NCBI GenBank assembly: GCA_964594685.1
Contig: CAZQNH010000005.1
Location: 16,938 to 80,937, forward strand
From: Halodesulfurarchaeum sp964594685
Lineage (GTDB): Archaea > Halobacteriota > Halobacteria > Halobacteriales > Halobacteriaceae
DNA: 64,000 bases
Direction: 5' to 3'
Shown here: positions 50,871 to 60,147 of the stretch, one piece after another
Layout of the letters: the number at the start of each line of letters is the position of its first letter
How positions within the stretch are numbered: position 1 is the stretch's first letter
Notes under the pieces: generated by a model
Database searches by the model: none
Seen by the model: only the letters and a program-made list of their open reading frames with translations
What the model was told of the DNA's origin: nothing
Program-made: the position numbers and the translations under genes

Positions 50871-50891
50871 ACTGGTCACCTCCAATCCCCA

Positions 50892-51026
50892 GTGTCTCCC
50901 ACGACCGCCTTCGACTTCGACGTGAATTTTTACGTGTTCGAGGAGCAGACCCAGGAGGTCCACTGGTTCGCACTACTGCAGCAGCCCCACGACAAGGCCC
51001 GCCAGAACGGCACCGATGTTGGGTGA
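50892..51026 (+). CDS. Possible 44-residue micro-protein
   Basis: A GTG-started frame reading SPTTAFDFDVNFYVFEEQTQ and ending QNGTDVG, with acidic composition and alternating hydrophobic residues suggesting a beta hairpin. No homologue is recognised and no promoter is evident; the surrounding 700 bases (50483-51226) otherwise hold only the antitoxin-like fragment. Confidence 0.25.
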   Translation: MSPTTAFDFDVNFYVFEEQTQEVHWFALLQQPHDKARQNGTDVG

Positions 51027-51226
51027 CTGGGATATCACGAGTGAGCGTTTCGGTATTGTAACTGTACGCAGTGAACCCAGGCAACGGAACGAATCGCAGG
51101 CAGGCCCTGACAATAGTTGTCTGTTGTTGATTCCGGCGTGCCCGTCACCCAGATTTTGAAACCGCTCGGACCTGGACAGCGGTCGACGAGTACACGAGGC
51201 ACTACCGATATATAATCGACTGCGTG

Positions 51227-51922
51227 CTACTCGTCGTCGACCCGCCGGGGTGTAGCCCGCGTCGCCGTTGCCTTGAACGACGCGATGATATCGGTCCCTG
51301 GATCGAGACTCAGCCGTTCTCGGCTGTCATCGGTTACGAGCGCGAACAGTGGCTCTTCCGCCCCGATATCGATCCTCACGCGGGAGATCGCGTCACCTCG
51401 TTCGAGGTTCAGAACGGCGCCTACGAACCGGTTGCGTGCACTCGTGGCCCCGCTGGACGGACTGTCACCCGGCTCGTGAAGAGTCACCGCATCGGCCCGG
51501 ACACTTACTTGAACGTCTTCGCTGTTCGGTGGGACGAGCGCGCGCACGGTGCCAGCGTCGGTCAAGACGGTCCCCAGTTCGCCCGAGCGCGAGTCGACGG
51601 TCCCGTTCAACACGGTCTCGGTCGTCTCCGCGATCGATCGGTAGCCCACACGTAATCGATCGAACCTGGCGAGTAACTGGCGTGCCCGGTCTGTCAGTGC
51701 ACTCCCGCCACCGCCCTCCCCGCCCCGCTGTCGATCGACCAGCGGGCCGAATTCCTCCTCCAGGGCTTTGACTCGCTGGTGGGCACGCGAGAACGACCGC
51801 CCCAGTTCCTTGGCCGCCTGATTCAGCGAACCGGTCTCGTCGAGTCGTCGAAGCAAAACGGCATCCCGTTCGGTGAAGGAAACATCATCGGTCTGCAGCC
51901 GAGCGTCGAACGCAGCATCCAT
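51227..51922 (-). CDS. ModE-type regulator: LysR-like HTH plus Mop/TOBE domain
   Basis: A 231-residue molybdate/tungstate-responsive regulator. The N-terminal winged helix (residues about 12-75: FTERDAVLLRRLDETGSLNQ, AAKELGRSFSRAHQRVKALE) is ModE-like, and the C-terminal part (about 155-225: NRFVGAVLNLERGDAISRVR) is a Mop/TOBE oxyanion-binding domain. ATG 51922 is chosen since the upstream alternative is TTG and ATG 51922 places the TATA-like ATAATAG about 30 nt away. It is divergent from the WtpABC/ModABC operon and a 23-bp palindrome lies between them, so it is the likely repressor. Confidence 0.88.
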   Translation of the reverse strand: MDAAFDARLQTDDVSFTERDAVLLRRLDETGSLNQAAKELGRSFSRAHQRVKALEEEFGPLVDRQRGGEGGGGSALTDRARQLLARFDRLRVGYRSIAETTETVLNGTVDSRSGELGTVLTDAGTVRALVPPNSEDVQVSVRADAVTLHEPGDSPSSGATSARNRFVGAVLNLERGDAISRVRIDIGAEEPLFALVTDDSRERLSLDPGTDIIASFKATATRATPRRVDDE

Positions 51923-51965
51923 GAACAGGGGTTCTGCATGAAGGACCAAAACTATTATGCCGTAC

Positions 51966-51988
51966 TCGACATAACGCCGTTATGTCGA
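51966..51988. promoter_or_regulatory. 23-bp perfect palindrome, candidate ModE operator
   Basis: Arms TCGACATAAC and GTTATGTCGA (51966-51975 and 51979-51988) pair perfectly around GCC. The palindrome covers the transcription start and the ATG of the molybdate/tungstate operon at 51982, while CTATTATG at 51951-51958 serves as TATA box some 28 nt upstream. Binding here would block initiation directly. The TATA block is also correctly placed for the divergent regulator gene, allowing joint control. Confidence 0.75.
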
Positions 51989-53064
51989 TGCCAATATATC
52001 GGACTCGCCGTGGATTTCTCGCAGCGAGTGCGACCGCCTCGACCCTCGGTCTCGCGGGTTGTACGACCGCAAGTGGGGGCGACTCCGGTGAAACATCGGC
52101 GAACCACAGTCCATCTGAAACCAATGATGACAGTTGGACCACCTCGAGCACGAGGATGGCCGACTTGATGTCCATCTTCCATGCGGGGTCGCTCGCTCCG
52201 CCGTTCAGCGCTGCAGAACCGACGTTCGAGGACCAAAACGATGTGCACGTCACGCGGGAGGCGAAAGGGTCGGTTGCGTCGACCCAGAAGATCACACAGC
52301 AGGGCCGGAGCGCGGATGTGCTCGGTGTGTCGGACTTCCGGCTCATCCGCAACCGTGTGCTCCCCGAGTACGGCGAATGGTATGCTATCTTCACCACGAA
52401 CTCGATGTCCATCCAGTACCGGGAGGACTCTCCCGGCGCGGATGAGATCTCCACGGACAACTGGTGGGAAGTGCTCACGCGAGACGGTATCACCGTCGGT
52501 CATTCGGACCCCGCCGTCGATCCGGGGGGCTACCGGGCGGTGATGACCCAACAACTCGGCGCGAAAGCATTCGATGGCGAGCGCCTCTACGATCAACCCA
52601 CCTACGAGACGCTTCGTGAGAACTCGACGGTGCCGACGGGGACAGAGACTAACCTCGAGAGTCAACTCGAATCGGGGGAACTGGACTACGTTTTCTACTA
52701 CCAGTCCATCGCGGCGAGTTCGGGGCTGCCGTACGTCGACCTCCAGCCCGAGGTTGCCCTTTCGAAGGCGACCAGCGAGTACGCCAAACACTACGCAAAG
52801 GCCGAAGTAGAAACCGGCAGCGGAACCTTCACCGGCGCACCCATCGCGTACGGGGTGACCGTCCCAAGCATGGCCGAGGCGCCCCATCGCGGCGCCCAGT
52901 GGATCGAGTACTTCGCGACCGACCCGGGTCGGCAGATCCTACGGAACCATGGTCTTGTTCCAGTGGAACCGATCGTCGTCCCGAGGACAGGAAAGGAGAG
53001 CGTCCCGAACCGGGTGATGGCGGTCGCCAACACCAAGCGGACCCTCGGCCCCATGGAGCTGTAA
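51982..53064 (+). CDS. wtpA: Molybdate/tungstate ABC transporter substrate-binding lipoprotein (WtpA/ModA)
   Basis: A 360-residue exported oxyanion receptor. The N-terminus has a Tat-type signal (TRRGFLAASATAS) ending in the lipobox GLAGC, then a Thr/Ser/Asp linker. The mature domain shows the WtpA/ModA ligands and strands: SIFHAGSLAPPF, TREAKGSVASTQKI, GVSDFRLIR, VGHSDPAVDPGGYRAVM and DYVFYYQSIAAS. SDPxxDPxGYR is typical of the archaeal WtpA clade, which prefers tungstate. Alternative start is the ATG two codons in (51988). First gene of the operon. Confidence 0.92.
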   Translation: MSMPIYRTRRGFLAASATASTLGLAGCTTASGGDSGETSANHSPSETNDDSWTTSSTRMADLMSIFHAGSLAPPFSAAEPTFEDQNDVHVTREAKGSVASTQKITQQGRSADVLGVSDFRLIRNRVLPEYGEWYAIFTTNSMSIQYREDSPGADEISTDNWWEVLTRDGITVGHSDPAVDPGGYRAVMTQQLGAKAFDGERLYDQPTYETLRENSTVPTGTETNLESQLESGELDYVFYYQSIAASSGLPYVDLQPEVALSKATSEYAKHYAKAEVETGSGTFTGAPIAYGVTVPSMAEAPHRGAQWIEYFATDPGRQILRNHGLVPVEPIVVPRTGKESVPNRVMAVANTKRTLGPMEL

Positions 53065-53124
53065 TCTGAACGCTGTGCCGATATCACCGATAAGGAATGT
53101 ACAACACACCCATTATCACGTCTC

Positions 53125-54105
53125 ATGGCGACGGAGACTGACCGTCGGCTAGAAAGCGACGCCCTCGGCCGGACCCCTCTGGTCGCGGCGTTCGTCCTCG
53201 TGCAGGCGCTGACGTTCGCCGGTGCGTACTGGCTCGGCCGGCCCACTTGGTACGCCTACTTCATTATCGCCAGTACGGCCATCACTGCCTATGCGCTCGA
53301 CGGGTCTTCATTTACGGTCGTGATGGCGACCGCCGGCAGTCTCCTCATGGTTGCCCTGAGTCTACCCTTGTTCCTCTTCGTCGCGAGGCAAACCCCGTCG
53401 CTCGTCATCGAGAAGGCGTCGGACCCGGAGGTCCACCGGGTGATCTATCTGGGGATATACGGCCCCCTGCTCGCAGCCCTGCTCAGCCTGCTATGTGGCG
53501 TGCCGTTGGCACATCTGCTTGCCAAAGGATTCTCCGGCCAGCCCCTCGTCGAAAGCCTTGTCGACCTCCCCCTGGTCGTTCCGCACTCCGTCGCGGGGAT
53601 CATCATCCTGTTCGGCTTCGGGAAGGGCGGGGCGTTCCCGCAGCTGTCGGTCCTGGGAACGATGGTTGGGATGGTGCTGGCGATGGCGTTCGTCTCGGCC
53701 CCATATGCGGTAAACGCCAGCCGCGAGGCTTTCGAAGCCATCGACGAGCGCCTGGAGTACGCCTCCCGCATCCACGGTGCCAACGAATGGGAGACGTTCC
53801 GACGCGTGACCGGCCCGCTCGCCGTTCGGGGCATGATTACCGGGGGCATTCTCGCGTGGGCCCGTGCTGTTTCCGAGTTCGGTGCCGTCGCCGTGGTCGC
53901 CTACTCGGTGCAATTCTTCTATCCCTTCGAGGGAAGGGCAGTGACTGCCCAACACGCGCCGGTGTTCGTCTACAACACATATCTCCAGGGTGGTCTCGAG
54001 GAAAGCGGTGCAGTCGCGTTCCTCCTGCTGGCCGTCTCGGCGGTGATCTTCCTGCTCGTCCGTTACGTGACTGACGACGACACGGTCACCGGAGGGGTAG
54101 TATGA
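53125..54105 (+). CDS. wtpB: Molybdate/tungstate ABC transporter permease (WtpB/ModB)
   Basis: A 326-residue permease with six or seven membrane segments. The coupling loop EAIDERLEYASRIHGANEWE and the PLVVPHSVAGIIILFGFG block, with ARAVSEFGAVAVVAYS, are highly characteristic of ModB/WtpB. The first 60 residues include two extra hydrophobic segments. It starts 60 nt after the receptor gene and its stop overlaps the ATPase ATG by four bases. Confidence 0.92.
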   Translation: MATETDRRLESDALGRTPLVAAFVLVQALTFAGAYWLGRPTWYAYFIIASTAITAYALDGSSFTVVMATAGSLLMVALSLPLFLFVARQTPSLVIEKASDPEVHRVIYLGIYGPLLAALLSLLCGVPLAHLLAKGFSGQPLVESLVDLPLVVPHSVAGIIILFGFGKGGAFPQLSVLGTMVGMVLAMAFVSAPYAVNASREAFEAIDERLEYASRIHGANEWETFRRVTGPLAVRGMITGGILAWARAVSEFGAVAVVAYSVQFFYPFEGRAVTAQHAPVFVYNTYLQGGLEESGAVAFLLLAVSAVIFLLVRYVTDDDTVTGGVV

Positions 54106-55070
54106 CCGGACTCCATGCGGACATCAGGGCGACGTTCACGGCCGACGGTGCGGACACGTTCTCGGTCGACGCCGCGATCGATATCGCGGGAAACGAGACC
54201 CTGGCCGTTTTGGGCCCGAGTGGCAGCGGCAAGACCCTGCTGCTGGAGGCGATTGCGGGTTTTCACCAGTTCGAGGGGGCCGTGTCGGCCGGTGACCGTC
54301 GGCTGGACGACGTCCCGCCCGAGAAACGAGGTTTCGGTTTCGTGTTCCAAGATTACGCGTTGTTCCCGCACATGACCGTCCGGGAGAACGTCGAATACGG
54401 GACGCGATACCACGACACGACGCGCGAGACTGCGGTGCTGCTCGAGGAACTGGGCGTCGATCACCTCGTCGACCGATATCCGCCGACCTTGTCGGGCGGT
54501 GAGAAACAGCGAGTCGCCCTCGCCCGAGCGCTTGCGATCCGTCCAAACGTGCTGCTCCTCGACGAACCGCTCGCGGCTCTCGACGTCCCGACCCGGCGGG
54601 CTCTTCGTGAGGACCTGGCCGACATACTCACCGACATGACCGCCCTCTACGTGACTCACAACCGGACCACGGCCCGCGCTATCGCGGACCGGATCGTCGT
54701 GATGCGCGACGGCGAGGTCGTGCAGCGGGGGACTCCTGAGTCGGTGTTCGAAAAGCCCGTATCACCGATGGTCGCGACCTTCACCGGTTCGAACACGATC
54801 GATCTCTCCGCAAGTTCGGCCCTTCGGGAACTCCTCGACGGTGATGAGGCAATGGGCGGTCACGTTGCTATCCGGCCTGAGGCTGTCACTATTACTGAAA
54901 GGGATGGTGACGTCCGGGCAAGCGTCGATCGGGTCGTCAGGGAAGACGCCACGAATCGTGTGACCCTATCCTTTGACGACGTCTCGGTCGACGCGTTCAG
55001 TACGCACCCACCGAACGTGGGAGACGAGGTCGAGGTGACATTCCCTCGAAGCAAGCTTCACCGCTGTTGA
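54102..55070 (+). CDS. wtpC: Molybdate/tungstate ABC transporter ATP-binding protein (WtpC/ModC)
   Basis: A 322-residue ATPase: Walker A GPSGSGKT at 38-45, signature LSGGEKQRVALARAL, Walker B VLLLDEPLAALD, His switch TLYVTHN-like (YVTHNRTTARAI). A C-terminal TOBE/Mop domain from about 255 (VAIRPEAVTITERDGDVRAS) can bind oxyanion and inhibit transport. Last gene of the operon; about 570 non-coding bases follow. Confidence 0.92.
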   Translation: MTGLHADIRATFTADGADTFSVDAAIDIAGNETLAVLGPSGSGKTLLLEAIAGFHQFEGAVSAGDRRLDDVPPEKRGFGFVFQDYALFPHMTVRENVEYGTRYHDTTRETAVLLEELGVDHLVDRYPPTLSGGEKQRVALARALAIRPNVLLLDEPLAALDVPTRRALREDLADILTDMTALYVTHNRTTARAIADRIVVMRDGEVVQRGTPESVFEKPVSPMVATFTGSNTIDLSASSALRELLDGDEAMGGHVAIRPEAVTITERDGDVRASVDRVVREDATNRVTLSFDDVSVDAFSTHPPNVGDEVEVTFPRSKLHRC

Positions 55071-55640
55071 GCCCCGTCGGATTTTCGTGTTTCATCCGCC
55101 GTTTCCATGCGCATCGACCGGATGCCGAAGACAATATCAAGAGGCTTGACTCCCGTCTGCTTCACCATTTATTGGCAACCCATTCTCGGGACCCACGAGA
55201 AACCACTTCCGATCGGAACCAAAACAGCGGGACAGATCTGGAAGTGGGCCCGTTCCTGTATTCAGACCCTATATAGAATAGTCGAATCCTTCACTACCCG
55301 GCTCTTCTCTGCTGCTGTTTGCAGGGGCCAAAATCAGCGAATTCAGCAGCCACGGCGCGAAGGCTATGCACTAGGGGTTTTAAAGGCAACGCCATCAATA
55401 CGTCTCCACCACCAAAATTTCCGCAACACGGCCGGGCCTCTGGTTACATTGATCGGTACTGACACGCCCTCGATCGTAGCTGAGTTGCCCGAATGCTCCA
55501 CTGACTTATGAGGACGGAATCAATGGTTTTCCTCGCATCGCCCTGCGGAGAGTTAACGGCACACCTTCCCCTCCTCCCCGGACCCCGACAAATCAAAGTG
55601 GAGTCGTTCGAACTCACACTGGTAGCATCACACTTGTCGA
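55071..55640. other. Gene-poor stretch downstream of the molybdate/tungstate operon
   Basis: About 570 bases, lower in G+C than the genes upstream, with only short incoherent frames. TATATAGAATAG at 55269-55280 resembles a promoter element without a gene after it. The section 55290-55400 on the minus strand reads in short protein-like patches but without a consistent frame. No tRNA-like fold was recognised. Confidence 0.5.
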
Positions 55641-55766
55641 TCATACCAGGGTTACCAGATAAGCGGGACACCCGCAGCATGCGTCATATTTGACCCCGGA
55701 GGCGGCCTCGGGACCGAGTTCGAACACTTCGTGGTCGGTATCAATGGCCAGAATAGCTAAAATCAC
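55641..55766 (-). CDS. Possible 41-residue CCxC micro-protein
   Basis: Beginning at GTG 55766, 13 nt after the flavoprotein stop, the frame reads VILAILAIDTDHEVFELGPE then GVKYDACCGCPAYLVTLV. The cluster CCGCP would be a compact metal site. Acidic composition and tight placement after the flavoprotein support a coupled gene, but it is very short and has no ATG, so it could be a remnant of a longer protein. Confidence 0.35.
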   Translation of the reverse strand: MILAILAIDTDHEVFELGPEAASGVKYDACCGCPAYLVTLV

Positions 55767-55778
55767 TTCATCGATCGA

Positions 55779-57404
55779 TCAGGGACGACCAAATAACTGC
55801 CTTGAAACAGATCGTACCGAGTGGCTAACCTCCGCTGGATGGGGAAGACCAAGTCGATAGCGGATGCGATCTTGCCGTTTGAAAGGTTCGAACAGGGCCG
55901 GCTCTTTCAACCCCCAGATTTTCGCCCGCCTCCCCATCCCGTGCTTCTCGACGATGGCATTCGCTGCCCGTCGCCCCGCCTCGTTAGCCGACTCCATCGA
56001 GGCGAGGTCCGAGTTCGTGCGGACGTAATCACTGGCAAGGGCCAGATTTTCGATGCCCACATCGGCGTGTGGTCGATGCTTCAGTGAACCCACCGTATTG
56101 ATCAGAAGCGGGGAGCGGTTCTTGACCCCTCCCCCGGTTTCCACGATCGCTGGGTCCAAGAAGGAGTCGATAAGCATCTCGTCGGTGAGGCGGGTCTGTT
56201 CGGAATTGAGATGGGTCTTGAGTTGTTCCCAGATCTCTGCAGCGATCTCCTCTCGCGTACATTCCTTTGCGGGTTTCTCGTAGAGATGTCCGGGTGTTTC
56301 CCAGTCCGATGCAATCACCGAGAGCACACCCTCTACGGACTCGGGACCCCGGCTCTCGATGTCATAGTCGGTCCAGAACTGCTGCTGAGAGATCGAGGTA
56401 AGCGCCCAAGGGGCATCCGCATATACCTGATGCCCACGGGAGAGCCTCATATCCTCTGTCAGATAGAACTGGATACCGTTCATCCAAGCCGTATCGAGAC
56501 GGTCGATACCCCCGAGACCGGGCGCTTTCCGGGACATCTCGGCCGTAATAAAGGATGGAACCACTTCGACCGGGACGGCTAGAATGTAATCATCGGCGGT
56601 AACCGTTTCACCGTCGCGTATTTCGACACCGGTGAGCCGCTGGCCGTCAAAATGGAGTTTCCGTGCTGGTCGGTTGGGCTGCAATTCGACGCCTCGGGAA
56701 TCCAGGTAATCGATCCAGGGGTCGATCCAGGCCTCGTTCGTGGGTGCATTCAATATCTGTTCTGTGGGGCGTGAAGCGTCTAACTGACCAAGAAGGAGTT
56801 GGGCGTAAATCGACCCAACGGTTCGCGCACTCCCAATCTGGGGCCGCAACGCGACAAGCGCCTGAACTGCATATCCAAGCCGATCTCGGAACTCCGGGGA
56901 CCGATTCTCGGCGTCGATGAACTCCCACCAAGAAACCTCATCGAGGACCTGATTACGGCGTTTTTCGGAGGCTGTGAGGATATACATCAGGCGCTCGAGG
57001 ATAAAAGCCACGTCCTTGCGAGGCAAATCCTCGGCGAATGCCGGCCGTGTTGCATCGATCCAGCCCTGCAGCGACTTCGGAGTCCTACTTTCGTGGACTC
57101 TTTCCGGCCTATCGATGGCCGCGATCAGTGTCTCTTCTGTTTCGACGAGGTTCTCAGCGACAGACCCCTCACCGTCAGGAATCCTCCCCATCGTATCGAA
57201 GACATGCCGGTAAAACGCTGGAAAAAAGCGAAAGCCATGTTCACCATGCAGCGGTCTCGGATGATCCGTCGCTTCCATGGAACGGGCTTTCCCACCGAAC
57301 CGTTCATTGGCCTCGAAGACGGAGACATCGTAGCCACGGTCAACGAGCTCGTGGGCGGCCGTCAGCCCGCCGATACCGCCGCCGATGACGGCAACAGTCG
57401 ACAT
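55779..57404 (-). CDS. FAD-dependent amine-oxidase / phytoene-desaturase-like oxidoreductase
   Basis: A flavoprotein of 541 residues. The N-terminus has the dinucleotide motif VAVIGGGIGGLTAAHELVDR and, at the end of strand 2, VFEANERFGGKARS, as in carotenoid desaturases and HpnE-type hydroxysqualene dehydroxylases. HGEHGFRFFPAFYRHVFDTM follows. The C-terminus has NLALASDYVRTNSDLASMES and the GG-type FAD end (ANEAGRRAANAIVE). Substrate is probably a polyprenoid or similar lipid, but no partner gene is near. ATG 57404 (MSTVAVIGG) is preferred to the ATG two codons upstream. Confidence 0.82.
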   Translation of the reverse strand: MSTVAVIGGGIGGLTAAHELVDRGYDVSVFEANERFGGKARSMEATDHPRPLHGEHGFRFFPAFYRHVFDTMGRIPDGEGSVAENLVETEETLIAAIDRPERVHESRTPKSLQGWIDATRPAFAEDLPRKDVAFILERLMYILTASEKRRNQVLDEVSWWEFIDAENRSPEFRDRLGYAVQALVALRPQIGSARTVGSIYAQLLLGQLDASRPTEQILNAPTNEAWIDPWIDYLDSRGVELQPNRPARKLHFDGQRLTGVEIRDGETVTADDYILAVPVEVVPSFITAEMSRKAPGLGGIDRLDTAWMNGIQFYLTEDMRLSRGHQVYADAPWALTSISQQQFWTDYDIESRGPESVEGVLSVIASDWETPGHLYEKPAKECTREEIAAEIWEQLKTHLNSEQTRLTDEMLIDSFLDPAIVETGGGVKNRSPLLINTVGSLKHRPHADVGIENLALASDYVRTNSDLASMESANEAGRRAANAIVEKHGMGRRAKIWGLKEPALFEPFKRQDRIRYRLGLPHPAEVSHSVRSVSRQLFGRP

Positions 57405-57463
57405 ACACAACCCTACAGTCCTTCCCTCCTAAAGTTATCAGTTGCTGTAAACCTTTCTGCTAA

Positions 57464-57479
57464 AGTGGGTAGACCCACT
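57464..57479. promoter_or_regulatory. Palindrome AGTGGGT-AG-ACCCACT upstream of the flavoprotein
   Basis: Perfect 7-bp arms (57464-57470 and 57473-57479) with a 2-bp centre, 60 nt upstream of the phytoene-desaturase-like start on the minus strand. Too far for a TATA-overlapping repressor site but suitable for an upstream activator. It might also be a chance dyad. Confidence 0.35.
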
Positions 57480-57485
57480 CCATAG

Positions 57486-58110
57486 ACCACAACACGAGAC
57501 AGAAATATTCCGTCATATACCTCCTTTGCGCTCGGCTATCTATTCGCACCGCCAATGAGATATGTTCCGTATACTTACCCATAAGATCTGACATTCATTA
57601 ACCGCTGATAATAGCTTGCGGCACTCTGGGCCCCCAGATGCAGGTACTGAGTTGGAGTACTGAGGGAAGGGGCTGAATATACGCTCTCTCAACCACCGAT
57701 AGACCACTTCCGAACGCTATTCATACTGACGTGTTCTCAGCTGGAGATGAGCATCGCGGAGCATACGGCGGGCCACATCGAACCTGAAAGCGTCGATATC
57801 GGGGAGTAGAGACATCCTACTGGATGATCTTGGAAATGGTCGCACTCCCCTCTTGGCCCTCGCGCTACCCATCGGGCTGTTTGGTGTTCTCTTGCTCGCA
57901 GACAGGCGACTGCTCCCCGGAATCGCGGGCCTCGCGTTCTCAGTAGCGGTAGTTGCTATCGAGCAGTACGGCTGGACTCCCGGTGTTATCTCCTAAAAGC
58001 GTGCTGTCAGCCGTCGACCGGCGGCTGCTGCGCTGCGGGATTGTCCTGGTTTGCCAGTATCATCGGGGTTTCGTTTTTGTGAATAAACCACAATACTTTA
58101 GCTTCCACGC
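57486..58110. other. Gene-poor stretch with a membrane-protein remnant
   Basis: About 620 bases. From about 57805 to a TAA at 57996, the plus strand reads as an isolated membrane-protein piece: LLALALPIGLFGVLLLADRR then LLPGIAGLAFSVAVVAIEQY and GWTPGVIS, with no start codon in frame and no clear upstream coding. The remainder lacks coding signal. Confidence 0.5.
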
Positions 58111-58125
58111 ATGATACTCACCCAC

Positions 58126-58359
58126 ATGGACGGAACAAACGACTTAGCGGGCAGGAATTGCGTCGGGAAATTCATCGTTGCTTGGTTCATTCTCGGTGGC
58201 GCAGCGACGTTTGCGGTCGTGGTCTTTACTGCACAGAATCAGGTACCTGGTATCGCGTACGTCGGGTTATGGCTCGCTACAGCCGCTATCTTCGCTGTCG
58301 CGTTCCTTGGCGACATGAATACCACACAACTCGCTTGCACCCGCAAACAACCCGAATAA
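58126..58359 (+). CDS. Small two-segment membrane protein
   Basis: A 77-residue protein (ATG 58126, MDGTNDLAGRN) with two helices: GKFIVAWFILGGAATFAVVV and GLWLATAAIFAVAFLGDMN. A TACTTTAG element about 30 nt upstream fits a leaderless promoter; an in-frame ATG five codons upstream is possible. No family recognised. It precedes the IS110 remnant. Confidence 0.55.
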   Translation: MDGTNDLAGRNCVGKFIVAWFILGGAATFAVVVFTAQNQVPGIAYVGLWLATAAIFAVAFLGDMNTTQLACTRKQPE

Positions 58360-58639
58360 CCACAGGAAGAGTCCTGGCACCACTGTCCGTCGATCCGTGC
58401 CGTAATGACTCCTGAGAGCTGGGAAACCCAGGATGGCTTTTCCGTCGGAAGTGCGTTCTGCCCTCCCATCATCAACAAATGGTGCTGCCTCTACGCGTAC
58501 AATCCGACCTCACCCAGTTACGATTGGTCGACTTGCCATTAGCTCCGAAGGGACCTTCCCTTCCCGTCGGCGCAGGCCCTCCTCACCAACTGCGGGTTTG
58601 GCAGTGCTGATTCGAGGCTTTCTGTTCACCAATCCGCTC

Positions 58640-58894
58640 TGAATCTGCCCAGGTTCTGTCAATCGAGGTGTACTGACTCGATGGGAAAATCTGCTCCCGT
58701 AGCCAGGGTAATGGCCAAGCATGGGGCACAAGAGACCGAGCTGTATTCGGCGGCTTCGACCGCGCGCTGCTGAAAGGTCCAGGTACGAAGGAAGCCGAGA
58801 GTGGGGCGTCAAAGCCCGCCACCGCGGGTGCCAGCTGGGAAAGCCCGGATACGTGAGACTCTTCTGCCGCACCGGTGTCCCGGAGTGAACTTGG
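58640..58894 (+). ncRNA. Candidate IS110 bridge-RNA leader
   Basis: The 250 bases before the IS110 transposase have no gene but strong potential hairpins: GCGG-cttcga-CCGC near 58765, GGGC-gtcaaa-GCCC near 58805, and CCCGC-cac-CGCGGG near 58820. In the IS110 group that includes IS621, the non-coding left end upstream of the recombinase encodes the bridge RNA that selects target and donor DNA. The location and structure fit, but loop complementarity to the element's ends was not established, and the adjoining transposase is inactive. Confidence 0.35.
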
Positions 58895-59912
58895 ATGTTC
58901 ATCGGTATAGACCTTCACAAACGGGCGGCCCAAGTGGCCGTCCGTAACGACGACGGTGAACTGACCGAGGAAACTCGCGTAAAGTACGAGGACCTCGAAG
59001 AAATAGCGGAACGCTACGCCGGCGGTGAGGCGTTACTCGAAGCCACCACGACTTACTACTAGGTCTAGGATATGCTGTCGGAGTATCTGGATGTGAAAGT
59101 CGGCCATCCGCCGAAATTGAAGGCCATCGCACAGACCGACAAGAAAACCGACAAGATCGACGCCGAAGAATTGTCCAGGCTGCTCTGGTTGGGCTCAGTG
59201 CCAGAAAGCTACGTCCCGACCGACGAGATCAGGGAATGCCGGTCGCTGGTTCGGGGCCGCATCAGCTTTCTGGAGGAACGGACCAAGTACGCCAACAAAA
59301 TCCACTCGGTGCTCCTGGACAACGGCATCTCTCTTCGGGTGAAACCCTTGAGCGCGCAGGGCCGCGAGTACCTCGAAGGGTTGTCACTCCCCCGAACCGT
59401 GGGACGAGTTGTAGGGCTCGTATCTGTCGATGATCGAAACGCTCACCGAGGAGATCGATGCCCTCGGCAAGCGAATCGAGGAACGAGCCGAAGGACTGCG
59501 AGAGCCACGCCTCTTCATGACGATCCCGGGAATCAGTCATTACTCCGCGCTGGTTATCTACGCGGAACTCGGAGACATCGACCGGTTCGACGCCGCCAAA
59601 GAGGTGGTGCGGTACGTGGGACTGAACCCGCTCGTGAGGGAATCTGGTGACTCACGATTCGAGGGTGACATCTCGAAGAACGGGCCGGGCAAGGTACGGT
59701 GGCTGCTGGTGCAGGCCATCCATACAGCCGTTCATACTGTTGAGGGCCCGTATCTGAGTCGGTTCTCTCGCCGGCTGGAGCGACCGAAGAACAGCCAGAT
59801 CGCCGCGGTGGCGACCGCCCGGAAGTTGCTGGTGTCGATCTATCACATGTTAGACCGCGGAGAGGAATACGATCCGCCCGGTGTAACCGCCTACGGCACT
59901 GATCCGACGTGA
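58895..59912 (+). pseudogene. IS110 family transposase, degenerate
   Basis: Begins MFIGIDLHKRAAQVAVRNDD (first DEDD Asp at residue 6) and ends MLDRGEEYDPPGVTAYG, the normal limits of a haloarchaeal IS110 transposase of about 340 residues. TDKIDAEELSRLL and the C-terminal Tnp_20 region (FMTIPGISHYSALVIYAELG, YVGLNPLVRESGDS with the conserved Ser) are present. It is disrupted by TAG codons at 59060 and 59066, a +1 shift in a five-C run at 59389-59393, and a TAG at 59412. It is a dead copy. Confidence 0.9.
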
Positions 59913-60147
59913 GGTGGTGGCCCCGGGAGCGACAGCTCAACCCACTGAGTAACTCGCTCGTGACTGGCGTTGATTGAGCCATCGGTTCACCGTCATGTGA
60001 TTTTCACCGACGAACAGACTGATCGTGGAGTTGGTCGTAAGAATCAGGCCAGTTGGCTGGCTGACGTTACGTAGCAGATTTTCCCATTCGTGATTACAGC
60101 GGGCGATCGCAGTAATAGTTCCTCCCGCTCGCTGCAATCAGGCTCCC

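Noticed and set aside
59937..60137. A 66-codon minus-strand frame between the IS110 remnant and the SDR
   Set aside because: Mixed composition, no recognised motif; probably part of the IS right flank or decayed sequence.
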